Assembly: GCF_025766255.1 (NCBI RefSeq)
Contig: NW_026516727.1
Location: forward strand, 186,001-250,000
Direction of reading: 5' to 3'
DNA length: 64,000 nt
Source: Zychaea mexicana
Taxonomy: Eukaryota; Mucoromycota; Mucoromycetes; Mucorales; Lichtheimiaceae
Below, piece after piece: positions 23,501 to 34,636 of this stretch (the stretch's first letter is position 1; every line of letters begins with the position of its first letter). Below the pieces are notes generated by a model. That model saw only the letters and a list, made by a program, of their open reading frames with translations, was not told the DNA's origin and did no database searches. Both the position numbers and the translations under genes were made by a program.

Positions 23501-24359
23501 CGCTACTGTCTTACATACTTCTCCCACCCCGCCCCCTGTCCTTGGTCGCTTGGCCAAGAACAAAGTTACAGTAGCTGATGCCTTTGATATGAATTTGCAA
23601 ACCCGCACTCTGACTCGCAAACCTAATCATTCGTTCTCACACCGCAACATTACCATCTAATTTTTTCAGCACATTGATTCACAACTTTTGTCCTATTACC
23701 CTTTCTTTAGTCAATTTTATTAAAATCCTCCGAGTACACCTCTTCCTTTCTACTCCTCTATTGAGGCCCTACTAACCAGTATCACTTTTGCTACCCCCCT
23801 AAAATTTTTATCTACTCGACTTTTCCGTCGCACGGTAACCCCACAACTCATTAATAATCCAAATTCTTCCTTTATAGAGCCTCTGGAGAAACGACAATGG
23901 AAGCGATTTTGGTTGGAACCCGTGTCTCACACCGCTCGTAATGTCTGGTATCGTGCACTCCATCAAAAAATTTCATGTAAAGCCATCCTACACTATACAA
24001 TTCCTAGTTCATTCCCCTCTCCCAATTGTGTTTTCTGTTCGGATACTCCCGATACTATCACTCATTTTTTATATGCTTGCCCTATTAAGTGGACTATATG
24101 GTACACCATCTGGTGTGACCTTTTCCTCTTTTCTCCTACCTTTTCACAAGTCCATCATGCAATCTTTTCTTTATCCTTCCCCTCCAATCCATCCGCAGTC
24201 AGTAGCCACATGATCATTTCATGTATCCTACAGGGTCTGTGGTCTACTCACTGGCGCTATGTTTTTGATCAGGTGCCCTTCTTACACGACAACATTTGCC
24301 GTGATATTCATTTCCTCATCACTTGTACTCGGCCTCTGATATCTTATGAACCGCCTTAA
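20568..24359 (+). pseudogene. LINE ORF2: endonuclease and reverse transcriptase, three in-frame stops
   Basis: One frame of 1,263 codons with no indel, broken only by TAG 22155-22157, TAA 23658-23660 and TAA 23721-23723. The N-terminal apurinic-type endonuclease shows LNCRRL, LQDTKF, NIYAPAE, VGNFNYS, IDYIFSS and SDHAIV; the usual GDFN is GNFN, removing a metal-binding Asp. The reverse transcriptase has SSPGLDGIPYQIL, then the first stop in place of Tyr before RPISLINTDAK, DEEKAYDRIHPEYL, GVRQGDPLSPLLFNLAIEPL and the catalytic YADD in VLAYADDVLVF. A C-terminal block WYRALHQK...CVFCSDTPDTITHFLYAC is the zinc-knuckle region common to such ORF2 proteins. I see no RNase H domain. The element is probably dead in cis, though ORF1 could still act. 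Confidence 0.9.
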
Positions 24360-24400
24360 CTCTACCTACATGTCTTGCATCTATCTTGTACATAATTATA

Positions 24401-24403
<3 letters not shown>

Positions 24404-24441
<38 letters not shown>

Positions 24442-24656
24442 ACGCATAACATCCACCAAGCATCCGAAGCACACCCACACCTGTTCCAACCATCCGCTCC
24501 GTCGCCCTCCGCCACGCTCTTGACCTTCGTCATTCATCGATTCCGCCTCTTCATTGTCTCCGATTTTATTCCCTTGATCTCTTGTCTATATCTCTTTCGT
24601 TCCCTGATACGTATAGGCAAATAAAACTTGACCCACGGTCACCTATAAAAAAAAAA
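24404..24656. repeat. LINE double A-tail and intervening segment
   Basis: 37 A, then about 206 bases (24441-24646) rich in C/T with an AATAAA near 24620, then 10 A and the target duplication. This order, tail-extra-tail-duplication, is the usual sign of 3' transduction by a LINE. An internal A-run native to the 3' UTR is the alternative. Confidence 0.6.
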
Positions 24657-24829
24657 CATCTTCCAAAACTAGGCAAGTAAATTTTCCACTATTCTAGGTT
24701 TGGGTGTTTAAAATAATCTTTTATACCAAGGGTGGGTACCCACATCCTCGTCCTCGACTACGCCAACTATGGCATTGGGCTTCTTTCCTACCCCAATTCC
24801 CATTGGATCCGCCTCGTCCTCTGATGTGG

Positions 24830-25917
24830 TGTTCTTATTCGTAAGAGACAAAAAATTGCTTCAACCATCGCTTTCCCTGTTCCTTGCTGATTTGTTGGTT
24901 GCAGGTAATAATCTTCCATAATAGAGCTATTAAGACTCCAATTTCCGTGAATCTTTACTTGTCTGATATATTGTCCTTAGTTCAACCGCACGAGTACTTG
25001 CTGCTGCTCTAGTCGAATGGGCTTTTTATAGCTTAATATCGATCCCCGCATTGGTCAAAATCTTCGTGACCATTCCTGCTGCAGTCTTCGGTCTTATCGA
25101 TCCGGTTTACTTGTAGTCGATATCCACATAGGTCAAAAACAACGTGTGATCCACAGGCAATTGAATCCTTAGATCGTGAAATCTTTGCATCCAATCCCAT
25201 GATGTTTTCATCGGACAAAACAGTGACTCTTCAATTGCTCCTAGTCGGCTGCGTTTTGCTTGACCTTCCTTCGGCTCGCTCTCGATAATAGTAGCCCCAG
25301 TAGGTGTACCTTTCTCGTTGTAGGTGAATGACACATCCTGCCATTGGATCTTGCCGATATCCGAGGTAGTTCGCCACATCGTAGCCAGGCACAAACTGAT
25401 AACCGTTTTTTGTTGTAACTGCGATAAAGTTAAGTTCTGATTCGGACCCCAAGTGCGGATAAGATTTACCACGAGCTATATATCACATGCCTCTTTGCTG
25501 ATGTTCGGAAGTTTCACCGTCGATCGTTCACAGGCATTGAAGAACTTTTTAACCCTCGAGTGTTTCCAAATTGGTACCTCTCGCGGATGTGTAATATTAA
25601 AAAACCGAAGCAATCGCACTCCTCATCACATTGGGTGTTGCCTTTGCAATCTGTTTGTGTGCCATCAGAAATTCGGTGAGTTGGATTGGATCATACGTAA
25701 GGGGATATACTCGAGGTTGTTGTTGCTGACACCATGCTGTCCATTTTCTCCAAGCTTAATCGTAACTTTCATACGTGCTGGCGCGTTTCCCTTTCTTCAT
25801 GTATTCGATCGTCATCTCGCTCACCCATTCCTGTTTCTGGTATGCGGCGATAACTTCCATGCGACCAATTGTAAAGACGGATTGATAGGCATCTTGATCG
25901 GTGAAACCTGGGACCAT
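24830..25917 (-). pseudogene. Tyrosine recombinase (phage-integrase-like), copy A
   Basis: Starts at about 25917 (MVPGFTDQDAYQSVF). The N-terminal DNA-binding part has EWVSEMTIEYMKKG, a TAA after STYESYD, then AWRKWTAWC and QLTEFLMAHKQIAKATPNVM. The catalytic part has LCLATMWRTTSDIGKI (arginine I), a stop immediately before KAHSTRAAASTRAVELR (HxxR box), VKIHGNWSL (H/W box) and EDYYLQP with candidate nucleophile tyrosines. Four lesions: the TAA, a one-base shift in a T6 run after AIASVF, the stop before the HxxR box, and a shift after VELRTI. Copy C has the same set, so the gene died before duplication. Tyrosine recombinases in fungal elements include Cryptons; whether this is one cannot be told here. 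Confidence 0.7.
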
Positions 25918-26262
25918 TGGAGCACTTCATACAGCAAAAAATAATTGGGAGTGCCAAATTGAAAAGACGAGATTTGATCGCATCGGTAATGAACCTCCCC
26001 CTACACTAGCAAAAGGAGTCCTGTTATTGTTAATTGCATATAAAAAAGTTAGTATGTATACGAAAAGCTATACTAGAAAAGTTTTCCTTGAAAATCAGGT
26101 GAATAATCCAAACTTACTATGTAATGATGGTGACATATGTTCACGAGAAACCAAGTACTTGGATGTATTTAAATAGACCATTCTTTATCTTCCTTTACAA
26201 GTTCTGCCATGGTTTAGACAAGTCAATCCCTTGATAGAGCTATGCAATTGCCATCTCATTTT

Positions 26263-26562
26263 TTAAAATATAAAATTAGCGCACCTTAAGAAAAAATAGA
26301 GAGACAAAAGAACCTTACGTTGGTCGATCCTTGTGATGTTAAGAATATAAATCAATGGCACCCATTTCCTTGACGACGCAAAAGTTTTCACAGACTTAAC
26401 AAACGCATCCACGTTCACCATCCAATATAAACGTGGGGTTTCAGGATCAGCATAATTAGCAAACTTGATACAGATGGAAGCCTTGTCTCGATATTTCTTC
26501 ATCCTATCGCTTAGAATCTCCGTATATCTCGGCAGAGCCCCAAAACGTACAACTGGTAACAA
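26263..26562 (-). CDS. Short conserved ORF inside composite unit, copy A (unknown)
   Basis: 99 codons, identical in translation to 44383-44682 in copy C. It includes VVRFGALPRYTEILSDRMKK and FANYADPETPRLYWMVNVDA. The composition looks like a real protein fragment, perhaps an exon of a lost gene or an upstream exon of the recombinase on the same strand. The C-terminal end after NITRID is hydrophobic and intron-like. Family unknown. Confidence 0.35.
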   Translation of the reverse strand: MLPVVRFGALPRYTEILSDRMKKYRDKASICIKFANYADPETPRLYWMVNVDAFVKSVKTFASSRKWVPLIYILNITRIDQRKVLLSLYFFLRCANFIF

Positions 26563-26954
26563 TAAATTAAAATAAAAGTTTAAAAAAACAGTTAGTACTC
26601 TTTTTAAACAAAAATCCTTATTCTTTTAGTGCTACTAGATGATAATAATATAATATCGCTACTTGCTAGCCTAAGCTCAAATACACGTCCCAACAGAGGA
26701 AGATTTCTACGCCACGTACAGCACTTAACAATATGTTTTTATACTATAGGCCATATATATAACCGTGCTATCGATAACAAATAATATTCTTCATCTGAAG
26801 TAGCACATTACATTCAACTTGACAAGAAAATGTGATCCCTATATAAACAAAGTAATATTATTCCCACATCACAAACACATATACCCTTTATAATAAACAA
26901 GCATTTACCGTACAACACGTCGATGTGTGATAGACCTGCCGTTAGTTTGAGAGA

Positions 26955-27191
26955 ATGATAACAGGAGAAGAACGAAAGAAACGCAAGCACTGCGAGGGAC
27001 TTGAAAACCGTGGCTCTCAAGTATACAGCAATGCCCACTTGAACTTCACCAGAACGCATCCTGGGAGTGATCCTCGAATATTAAAGAAACGCAAGCACTA
27101 CGAGGGACTTGAAAACCGCGGCTCTCAAGTATACAGCAATGCCCACTTGAATTTCACCAGAACGTATCCCAGGAGTGACATTCAAGTATGA
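26955..27191 (+). repeat. Two tandem 108-bp units (36 codons each), copy A
   Basis: An ORF of 78 codons is made almost wholly of two units that share GLENRGSQVYSNAHLNFTRT. Units begin about 26974 and 27082. Also at 45094 and 45203 in copy C. A 108-bp period keeps the frame. Whether it is translated is unknown. Confidence 0.7.
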
Positions 27192-27438
27192 AAAAGATGA
27201 ACAACAATAAATTCAAAATTTTCATCCAAATGTGCCACAGTTGGTTGAATGTGATTAGTAAACCTAAAATAAAAAAGTTACTTAGGTTACTTTTAACAGC
27301 TAGTATTATGTTTGCCTTTGTTAATTTGTAATGTCGATCTCTTATATAATAAAATACCTGGCAACAAATGTATTGTTGGAAAAATGTTTTACTTTGGCGC
27401 AGTTTCCAGAATATCATGAGGCGAATAATGGAAAATTG

Positions 27439-27485
27439 TACCTCAGGTAGTAAAATTACAAAGTCCGCAAAGTAATGTCGCAGCC
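27439..27485. repeat. Right 47-bp inverted end, copy A
   Basis: Reverse complement of 14,291-14,337 with two differences. Its last 15 bases overlap the left terminal repeat of the adjoining Tc1-like element. Confidence 0.75.
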
Positions 27486-27647
27486 AGTAGAAATCAATGT
27501 CGCATGCCCAAAACTAAATATCGCCTGGTTTTAGGGAATGTTGCATTAAGCTGTCAAATGAAGACATTATTTTAATAAAGTTTTGATACTTGACTTAGAA
27601 TAGATAAAGAAAAGAGAAAATTTACTTACCCTTTCTACTTATGATTA

Positions 27648-28681
27648 GGGATCCGCACGGTTCGGTTCGGTTCGGTTCTTAAAGGGAACCGAACCGAAGC
27701 GTCTAAAGCAAGAACCGAACCGACTAGAACCGACGAGAACCGTAGAACCGAAGAATCGAACCGAAGAACCGAACCCATCATGTATATAAAAAAGGCAAGA
27801 TTCGGTATCTTTAAATGAAAGCTGATGTGTGTGTTCAAATGTCGCGGTATACTTGAATACTGCAGTAAAAAAGAATAATTTATTATTGTACATTGAACAG
27901 CGATCTCAAAATGAATAAGAGAAACAGAATGTAAACATTCTCATACGATGTGGGTCATTGCATGGTTAAAAGATTGAAGCACAGTTTTTACAAAAAAAAG
28001 TGGAGCTTATAGTACTTACTTAGAGCGACTTAGTATTACTAGTACAATATGTTATCGTAACATTGGAGGAATTGAACCACAACCGGCAGTACATACAGCT
28101 GCTGTGTCTCTACGTGTGTATAGTGTATAGTGTCTCATAAAAGGCAAAGGGTGAATAGGTAAGATAATTCTGTTATGAGCCCCAGAATGCGCAATCTCAA
28201 ACGGAATGCACAAACTTGATAAAACTGATCGAGAAGCCATGATAAATCTAGTTAAGTAGTACGTCATGGAGAAAAATGCATTGTAGGTAGCAAAGTAGAG
28301 GAATAAGTAATGATGTGCGTCATAGGCGGAGAAAGCAAGCTGCCGTCAGAAGAAGTGTTTTTTTTATTTTTTTCTCTTATCTTCTTTACTATTTTTTACT
28401 CCCTTCTGCTTTTGCAGGTTTTGTTAAGTTTTTCAATAAAGTATGGCTTGCAAATACACTACTTCGTGGTCTTTTCGGAATAACATTGTTCGTAACTTCC
28501 ATTATAGCCTACTTTATACTAATTACCAAAATCGCTGATTGCAATCTTCTGCCTCTCGGTTCTTCGGTTCTACTTATACAGGACCGGTTCGGTTCTGGTT
28601 CGGTTCTTGACAGGAACCGAACCGTATTTTCTCGGTTTCGGTTCGGTTCGGTTCCGGTTCTACGGTTCTGATACGGATCCC
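27648..28681. mobile_element. 1,034-bp non-autonomous element with GGTTC-rich ends
   Basis: Present only in copy A. Flanked by a perfect 12-bp duplication TACTTATGATTA at 27636-27647 and 28682-28693; copy C has the empty site near 45755. Ends are inverted (GGGATCCG...CGGATCCC), followed by arrays of GGTTC at the left and right, also in inverted orientation. The interior (27785-28560) has only short ORFs without family resemblance. A 12-bp duplication is long for common cut-and-paste families. Confidence 0.8.
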
Positions 28682-28731
28682 TACTTATGATTATCTTATA
28701 GTATTTATTAATACCTGTTGCAGTTATGAGC

Positions 28732-29347
28732 TTACAGGTTCTCTTTTCTACGACACTTATCTAAGCATCTAAAATGTGAATAAGAAACAAATCCAATAAA
28801 GTCCTTAGGCTTTACATTATTACATGCTTCACGGATTCTTGTTGATAAGGTTTCTTGCTGTAAGAATCGTTGGCGTTTAATCTTGCTCTTCGCAACAGAC
28901 CAAAATTGTTCTACATACAGTATTGGGTTAAGTTCAGGAGAATATAGAGGAAGATATGCACATCGATATCCACGATACTCAACATATTTTGCAATGTCAT
29001 TGGAAGTGTGTATCCGGGCGTTGTTCATAATCAAATACATAATATCCTTTCATATATGGATGTTTACCCATTTCGTCTAATGTTTCCTTCAAAAAGCTGA
29101 TGTAGTGACCTGTAACAGTTCCAGTGCTCAGAATTCCAGATTCTTGACTGCCTTTCTCTTCTTACTACTAGGACTAGTAGGTAATCTCACACTAACTTTG
29201 ATTAATCCTGAAGCAGAGACGGCTCCTAATACCGTGGCAGTTTTTACTCTTGTAGTTGGTACAGTTACAACAGCTGGAGTACCCACTGTTGACCAAGCTT
29301 TTGTACGTTTCATATTTATATGGAATAGTGATTCATCGAGAGATACG
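28732..29347 (-). pseudogene. Tc1/IS630-like transposase fragment, copy A
   Basis: C-terminal DDE region: LDESPFHINMKRTKAWSTVG at the truncated end, then a decayed stretch, YLIMNNARIHTSNDIAKYVE, YRCAYLPLYSPELNP and EQFWSVAKSKIKRQRF. The usual NPIEQFW has three extra codons (NPILYVEQFW), matching an insertion of CTGTATGTA that looks like excision scars. The N-terminus is missing because the sequence is joined to inverted copy B at 29,345-29,347. Confidence 0.7.
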
Positions 29348-29690
29348 TTGTTTTTGACCTATGTGGATATCGACTACAAGCAAACCGGATCGATAAGACC
29401 GAAGACTGCAGTAGGAATGGTCACGAAGATTTTGACCAATGCGGGGATCGATATTACGCTATAAAATACCCATTCGACTAGAGCAGCAGCAAGTACTCGT
29501 GCGGTTGAACTAAGGACAATATATCAGACAAGTAAAGATTCACGGAAATTGGAGTCTTAATAGCTCTATTATGGAAGATTATTACCTGCAACCAACAAAT
29601 CAGCAAGGAACAGGGAAAGCGATGGTTGAAGCAATTTTTTGTCTCTTACGAATAAGAGCACCACATCAGAGGACGAGACGGATCCAATGG
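29345..29690 (+). pseudogene. Tyrosine recombinase C-terminal remnant, copy B
   Basis: Reads TLFLTYVDIDYKQTGSIRP, ILTNAGIDITL, stop, KAHSTRAAASTRAVELR, then the HGNWSL and EDYYLQP blocks in another frame. Only the C-terminal quarter is kept, beginning exactly at the junction with the Tc1-like sequence. Confidence 0.65.
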
Positions 29691-30980
29691 GAATTGGGGT
29701 AGGAAAGAAGCCCAATGCCATAGTTGGCGTAGTCGAGGACGAGGATGTGGGTACCCACCCTTGGTATAAAAGATTATTTTAAACACCCAAACCTAGAATA
29801 GTGGAAAATTTACTTGCCTAGTTTTGGAAGATGTGAAGATACATAGAAGAAAAACTGAGAATAAAAAGTGCGGCTTTGGGAGCCAACACCACATCCTCGT
29901 CCTCGACTACGCCAACTATGGCATTGTCAGTGTCAACGCAAAGCATGCGTTTTCTTATCCATTCCAGTAACCCGTTAAAACTATACATTTTGTGTGAGTA
30001 CAGATGGTGGAGTCTGGAACACAACATGTGGACTATAAAAAAAACTTACGTTGACATGTTTTATAATATGAGGTTCAAGAGCTTTGATAAATGATATAGA
30101 AATAAAAGAAAAGATGGTGAAATCACGATGTTGTACATATACAGGAAATTGTGGGTAAGAATATGTGCAATAGTGATTTAGGTATAACTAGAAATTGGAA
30201 AATGGTTTTAAAGTGCTATGCATATGTGATATTTGATAGGTGATAGGTGATAGGTGATCTCGATTGTGTATATGTGTCGTGTCATGTTGTGTATGTATCT
30301 GTTGAAACGTTCAAGCTTCACTATTGTTGTCTGTTGTATCAAGATTACTACTGCTACTGGTGGTTGATGTTTTTCTTTTCTTTGGCGACACATGGTTCTC
30401 AAAATGGAAAGCGAAATCAATAGGTGGCTTTCTGGTACGATTTTCCCTTGTCGGTACAAAAATCTCTTCATCATTAACGATATCCCTTGTGTCCTTCAAC
30501 AACTTCTTCATTCTCCAAACAAGGATGAGAATGCTGGTGAGTCTGGCAACAAGATTGGATTTGGATTCAGGAAATGATAAAGGACCAAGCGTTTCTAGTA
30601 TACAAACATAACCTTTAGGACACGTCATCCCGAGAAACTTTGCTCGTAAACCTATTAGAAAAGTCATTGGTTATTATCATTATGATTACCATTATAGCGA
30701 CATTAATTAACATGCTTATTGACATACCAGAGAATATGAAACCAACTGTAACAAGATCATGAATTCTTTTTGGTTGGACTTCCCTGAGTTTCATCAACAT
30801 ATCTCGTAATGTTTTTGGGCAAATGAATCGACTTTCTGATAATTCTTTGGTAGTATCGTTTTCCATTTGTTTTCCCGCTTCAGCGCAGCCGTACTCATTT
30901 GATCCAGCCTTGAACAGTAGATCGACTTTTTTCCCAATGGTTTTTCTGTTGATCGATTCTTCACCGGAGAGAGAGCGGGA

Positions 30981-32886
30981 TGTGCAGTACCAAATTGGCT
31001 ATAAATTTACAATAGTTTTTGATAAATCTAATAAATTGCTTGCTGCCATATTAAATTATATCATCCATTTTGATATTTTATCAATTTTATGACATCATGT
31101 GACCAAAATCATGTATTCAATGATTATAAAAATTGAAAATCCATAATATAAACAAAGAACGACCCAATGGATACAACAAACTATACACCACTGATTACAA
31201 ATGAAGTAAACTCAATTATTGCAAATTATTGGCAATTCCTAGAATGGAATTGGCCTACTGTACATAATAAATATAAACATAGAACTGATTTGAAACATAT
31301 TAAATTCAAAGAATTTTTAAGGATGAATTGTTACATAAATTAGGTAATGTTGCTGTATTTTATTTTCTAATAGTTTTATATACAAACAAGGAATATCCCG
31401 GACCTTACTTTGAAATTGAAAAAGGATTGTTTTTATTATATCATTTAGTCTCTGGAGTATGTGGTGAAAAATTTGAAAAATACTTACCACATAGCACATT
31501 TTATATATTTTATGAAAAGTTTTGGATGGATGAGGACAACTACAAACGAATCAACAAAATAGTAAATGATTCAATGAATAACATGTTTTTATCTATCAAA
31601 TTACGTATTCTATCTGCTAGAAAGCATAATCCCGACTTATTTAAACATGTAACACTTGTATTGGATGGTCATGATTCAAGAATTAACTATGTAGATACTG
31701 AAATTGACCACTTTCAAAGAATGTATTCTTATAAATTTAGGAAGAATGGAATATGTACCCAATTTGTTAGTGATATGAATGATATGATTATTTATACTTC
31801 TAAAAGTGACTTTTGTTCTGATAGCTCAGATGGTAGCATGTTTTTAAACATGAAATTATTTAAATATATGCATGAGAATGACATAATGGCAGTTGATGGT
31901 GGATATACTTTGTTTATCATACAATTTACAGAGCTTGCTAATGAAAAAGGCTATAACTTTAGCCATGATAATTTTGTATACCCTATACGTAAAAATGTAA
32001 ATGAGCCCTTAACATTACTGAGGATCATTTTAATAAGACATTTGGAAGTTTTAGGACAAAAGTTGAGAATTAATTTTCAGAAATTGGGAATAAATTCTGC
32101 CGATTCAATAATAACAAGTCAGTTGTTAAAATGGATAACATAAAATACTATAATCTGCAATTTCGTGTAGCTTGTTTTTTTAAAAATATTACCAAATGTG
32201 TAGAAATGTTCAATATTCCTATTTTACCACACCATAAACTATGACACAGTAATGATTTTAATTTTCCAGTAGAGCATAAACTAATTGATATAGTGGTCAG
32301 CAATGATAAACAAAATAAAGATAAACTGGATAAAATGATTAGATTGCAAAATGACCTGCTTAATATGGCTATATCAAATGAAGAAATGATTGTTGATAAT
32401 GAATCTGATAATAATTCAAATCAGAGTAATAGTGATAATGTGGATGTTCCAAGATTTAATGAGCGTAGTAAAAAAAGAAAGCGAAATAAAGGGAAACAAC
32501 AAGCAATGGCATCATATGAAATAGAAGAGATTATTAGGCATAAAACTGAAAATGGTACATATTTGTTTGAGGTAAAATGGGTTGGATAGAGTGCTGATGA
32601 TAACAGTTGGTTATCAATTGATAAATTTAATCAAAAGGATTTATTAAAGGAATATATCAATAAGTATAATCTTGGTATATTATAAAATTGCATACTCTAC
32701 TATTTACAATATTTTCTTCAATTAGTATATAATATAATGTGAATTCATACCTGGCATTCCTTTCTTACCAATTATTTTTATATATACACAAAATTCAATT
32801 TTTTGTACAATTTGGATTTTTACAGCCAATAGATTTCTTACAGCCAATAGTATTATCTAATATCTAATTGCAGTTAGATGTCCCCC
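30981..32886 (+). mobile_element. Chromodomain-DDE transposon, copy B
   Basis: Same nested insertion as in copy A, with duplications AGAGCGGGA at 30972-30980 and 32887-32895. Confidence 0.8.
31167..32685 (+). pseudogene. DDE-chromodomain transposase, copy B
   Basis: Same layout as in copy A with the catalytic blocks VLDGHDSRI and MAVDGGYTLF. It shares the three in-frame stops (TAA, TGA, TAG) and adds a private one-base deletion after NEPLT (about 32013) that removes the third catalytic block from frame. The chromodomain is readable at about 32515-32680 apart from the shared TAG. Confidence 0.7.
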
Positions 32887-33377
32887 AGAGCGGGAGGCAT
32901 TCTTTGCTTCACCTGATGCACTACTTGTCTTTTCACCACTGTTCGTTATGGTAAAATGTCAGCAAATCTGTTTCCAAAATTCAAGGAAGAAAATTCGTTC
33001 CAATATTGAGGATGCTGGCTGCATCAAAATCAAACTTACCCTCTCACTTTAAAATCTGACACATCAAAACACTCTTGTACTATTCCCCAGACACGATTGA
33101 GGATGTCAGTTTCGCTATAATCTGTTATTGGAAGATAGTTGCTGTAAAACAGATTCAATGTTTTTACAAAAGCTTGATGAATCCAAAATAAATCCGATTC
33201 TCGTTTGGGATGGAATAGACGATGATTGGCATAGTCAAAGATTGATTCAAGATCCTTCTAATAACACAAAATATGTTAGTACTGCCATGTCTTTTTTATT
33301 TTACGTTTTGTTTCTTTACATGACTATACTTATGTTTCCAGCATAACCTTTCAAATATTCAGCAATGTGAGTTGGTA

Positions 33378-33766
33378 CAGTGAACCCCTGCTTTTTGCAC
33401 CCCCGTTTATTGCAGATCCCCACTTATTGCAACTTTTTTGAGTAGATTTCCGCTCAACACTTAGTAAAATTGGAGATTCCTCGGTTTTTGCAGATTGCAA
33501 CTTGGAAATCGGGACCTGCAATTTCCCGCTTCAGCCTTATATATTGTATATTAATCTCAAACTTCAGAGACAGTGAGACTCGAACCAGTGACAAAAGAGA
33601 TACACTATTGTATTCTATTATTTAAGAGCTTTTAAACTAAATAAGGAAAGATGTGATTGCCAGCTTATCGATCCCACTTATGTAACATATTCACATTTTG
33701 CAGTTCCTCAGATTTTGCAACTTTTTTGACGGTATTCCCACTATTGCAAAAAGCGAGGGTTCACTG
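33378..33766. mobile_element. 389-bp CAGTG-ended MITE, copy B
   Basis: Ends CAGTGAACCCCTGCTTTTTG and its complement. Flanked by TA on each side. The same length element is in copy C at 38,852-39,240. Copy A has the empty TA site inside PELPTHIAEY. TA target and CAGTG ends fit pogo/Tigger-type elements. It interrupts a passenger-gene exon. Confidence 0.85.
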
Positions 33767-34636
33767 TAATTCTGGATCTTTTAGGCAACGAGCATCCTTA
33801 ATTTCTCTCATTTCTTGTTCGGTGAAATACCCATCCTTGACCCACATTTTATCATCAATATCTAAAATCAATGAGTGTATGGGACTGTATATGCAAAAAT
33901 AATTAATATGAAACATAGAGACAAAAATCAGCATGCCTAGATATTGGGCTCACTACTTACTGTTCAAAGTTGTAGGTAACCGCGTACTTTTTCATGGTGT
34001 CTTCAACTACTTTGCCTGTACTCAATGTCCATTTTTTATCATCAACCAAAGGCTCAAAGTACTTGTCGACCATAGCTGCTGTGATTGGCTTTTTCGATGA
34101 TTTTGAAGGTGTTGAAGGTGATGCTATTGATGGTGGTGGTTTTTGTTGTTGTGGGACAGGGTGAGGACCAGTATCGAATTTCTAGTAGACATGACGTTAA
34201 TATGGTAACTTTACTTCGTTGCCATTACAAGTATCATACTTACTTTGACTGCAGCTAAAAGCAATTTGTCCCAATCTGGCTTGCCAATGACCTATAAAAA
34301 AAATATAGCTTTGGTATTGGAGATATATATCAAGCTATACATAATAGTGCATTGATATACTCACGTGTGCGATGTTTTTAAGCCTTGTGTGTCTGATATA
34401 GTGATTGGTCCAGTTGCTTTTAATATCTTCGCCCAACTTTGTTATAGCAATAATACTTTTTCATTGTCATTTAGGAACCTTTCCAGAGTAGGTTCAGCAT
34501 CGTTGTTAAGATAATTTTCTATCACTATGAATAACGTGTGTCAGCAACAAGGTTACTGGGTAACATACAAATTTTTACGTTTACTTACACTGATTACAAG
34601 CTTCGTAGTCTTTGCTGCTAGATGTCATGACAGGGG

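Larger units (their letters stand above)
19121..24656 (+). mobile_element. Non-LTR retrotransposon (LINE), near full length
   Basis: 5.5 kb inserted in copy A. Copies B and C hold the empty site. The duplication is short, ACATCTT at 19114-19120 and 24656-24662, with the A ambiguous against the tail. Two ORFs follow in order, ORF1 with two CCHC knuckles and ORF2 with endonuclease, reverse transcriptase and a C-terminal zinc-knuckle domain. The 5' leader is only 9 bases. There are two A-runs at the 3' end, 37 A at 24404-24440 and 10 A at 24647-24656, separated by about 206 bases containing AATAAA. Confidence 0.93.
14013..29347 (+). mobile_element. Composite mobile unit, copy A
   Basis: Shares near-identical sequence, in the same order, with copy C (37,293-46,416). 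Homology starts at AAATCAGATA at both left edges. Copy A is lengthened by a LINE (19,121-24,656) and a 1,034-bp insertion (27,648-28,681), and it lacks the 389-bp MITE found in B and C. It stops inside the Tc1-like transposase at 29,345-29,347, where an ACG shared by both sequences joins it to inverted copy B. Inside are the passenger pseudogene, the chromodomain transposon, the recombinase remnant and the 36-codon repeat. Confidence 0.85.
30311..34628 (-). pseudogene. Passenger gene of the composite unit, copy B
   Basis: Same gene as in copy A, on the opposite strand, with the same exon blocks and the same C-terminal end. The site equal to the copy A stop at 15896 reads DFKVRG here, so it is open. 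It is interrupted by the chromodomain transposon (30,981-32,886) and the 389-bp MITE (33,378-33,766), and it shares the early frameshift with A and C. The annotated start sits next to the extra block at 34,637, so its promoter differs from the other copies. Confidence 0.6.

Noticed and set aside
22206..23660. Reading the LINE second half as a separate reverse-transcriptase gene
   Set aside because: It is in the same frame as the endonuclease part, separated by a single TAG at a conserved Tyr, so it is one broken ORF2.
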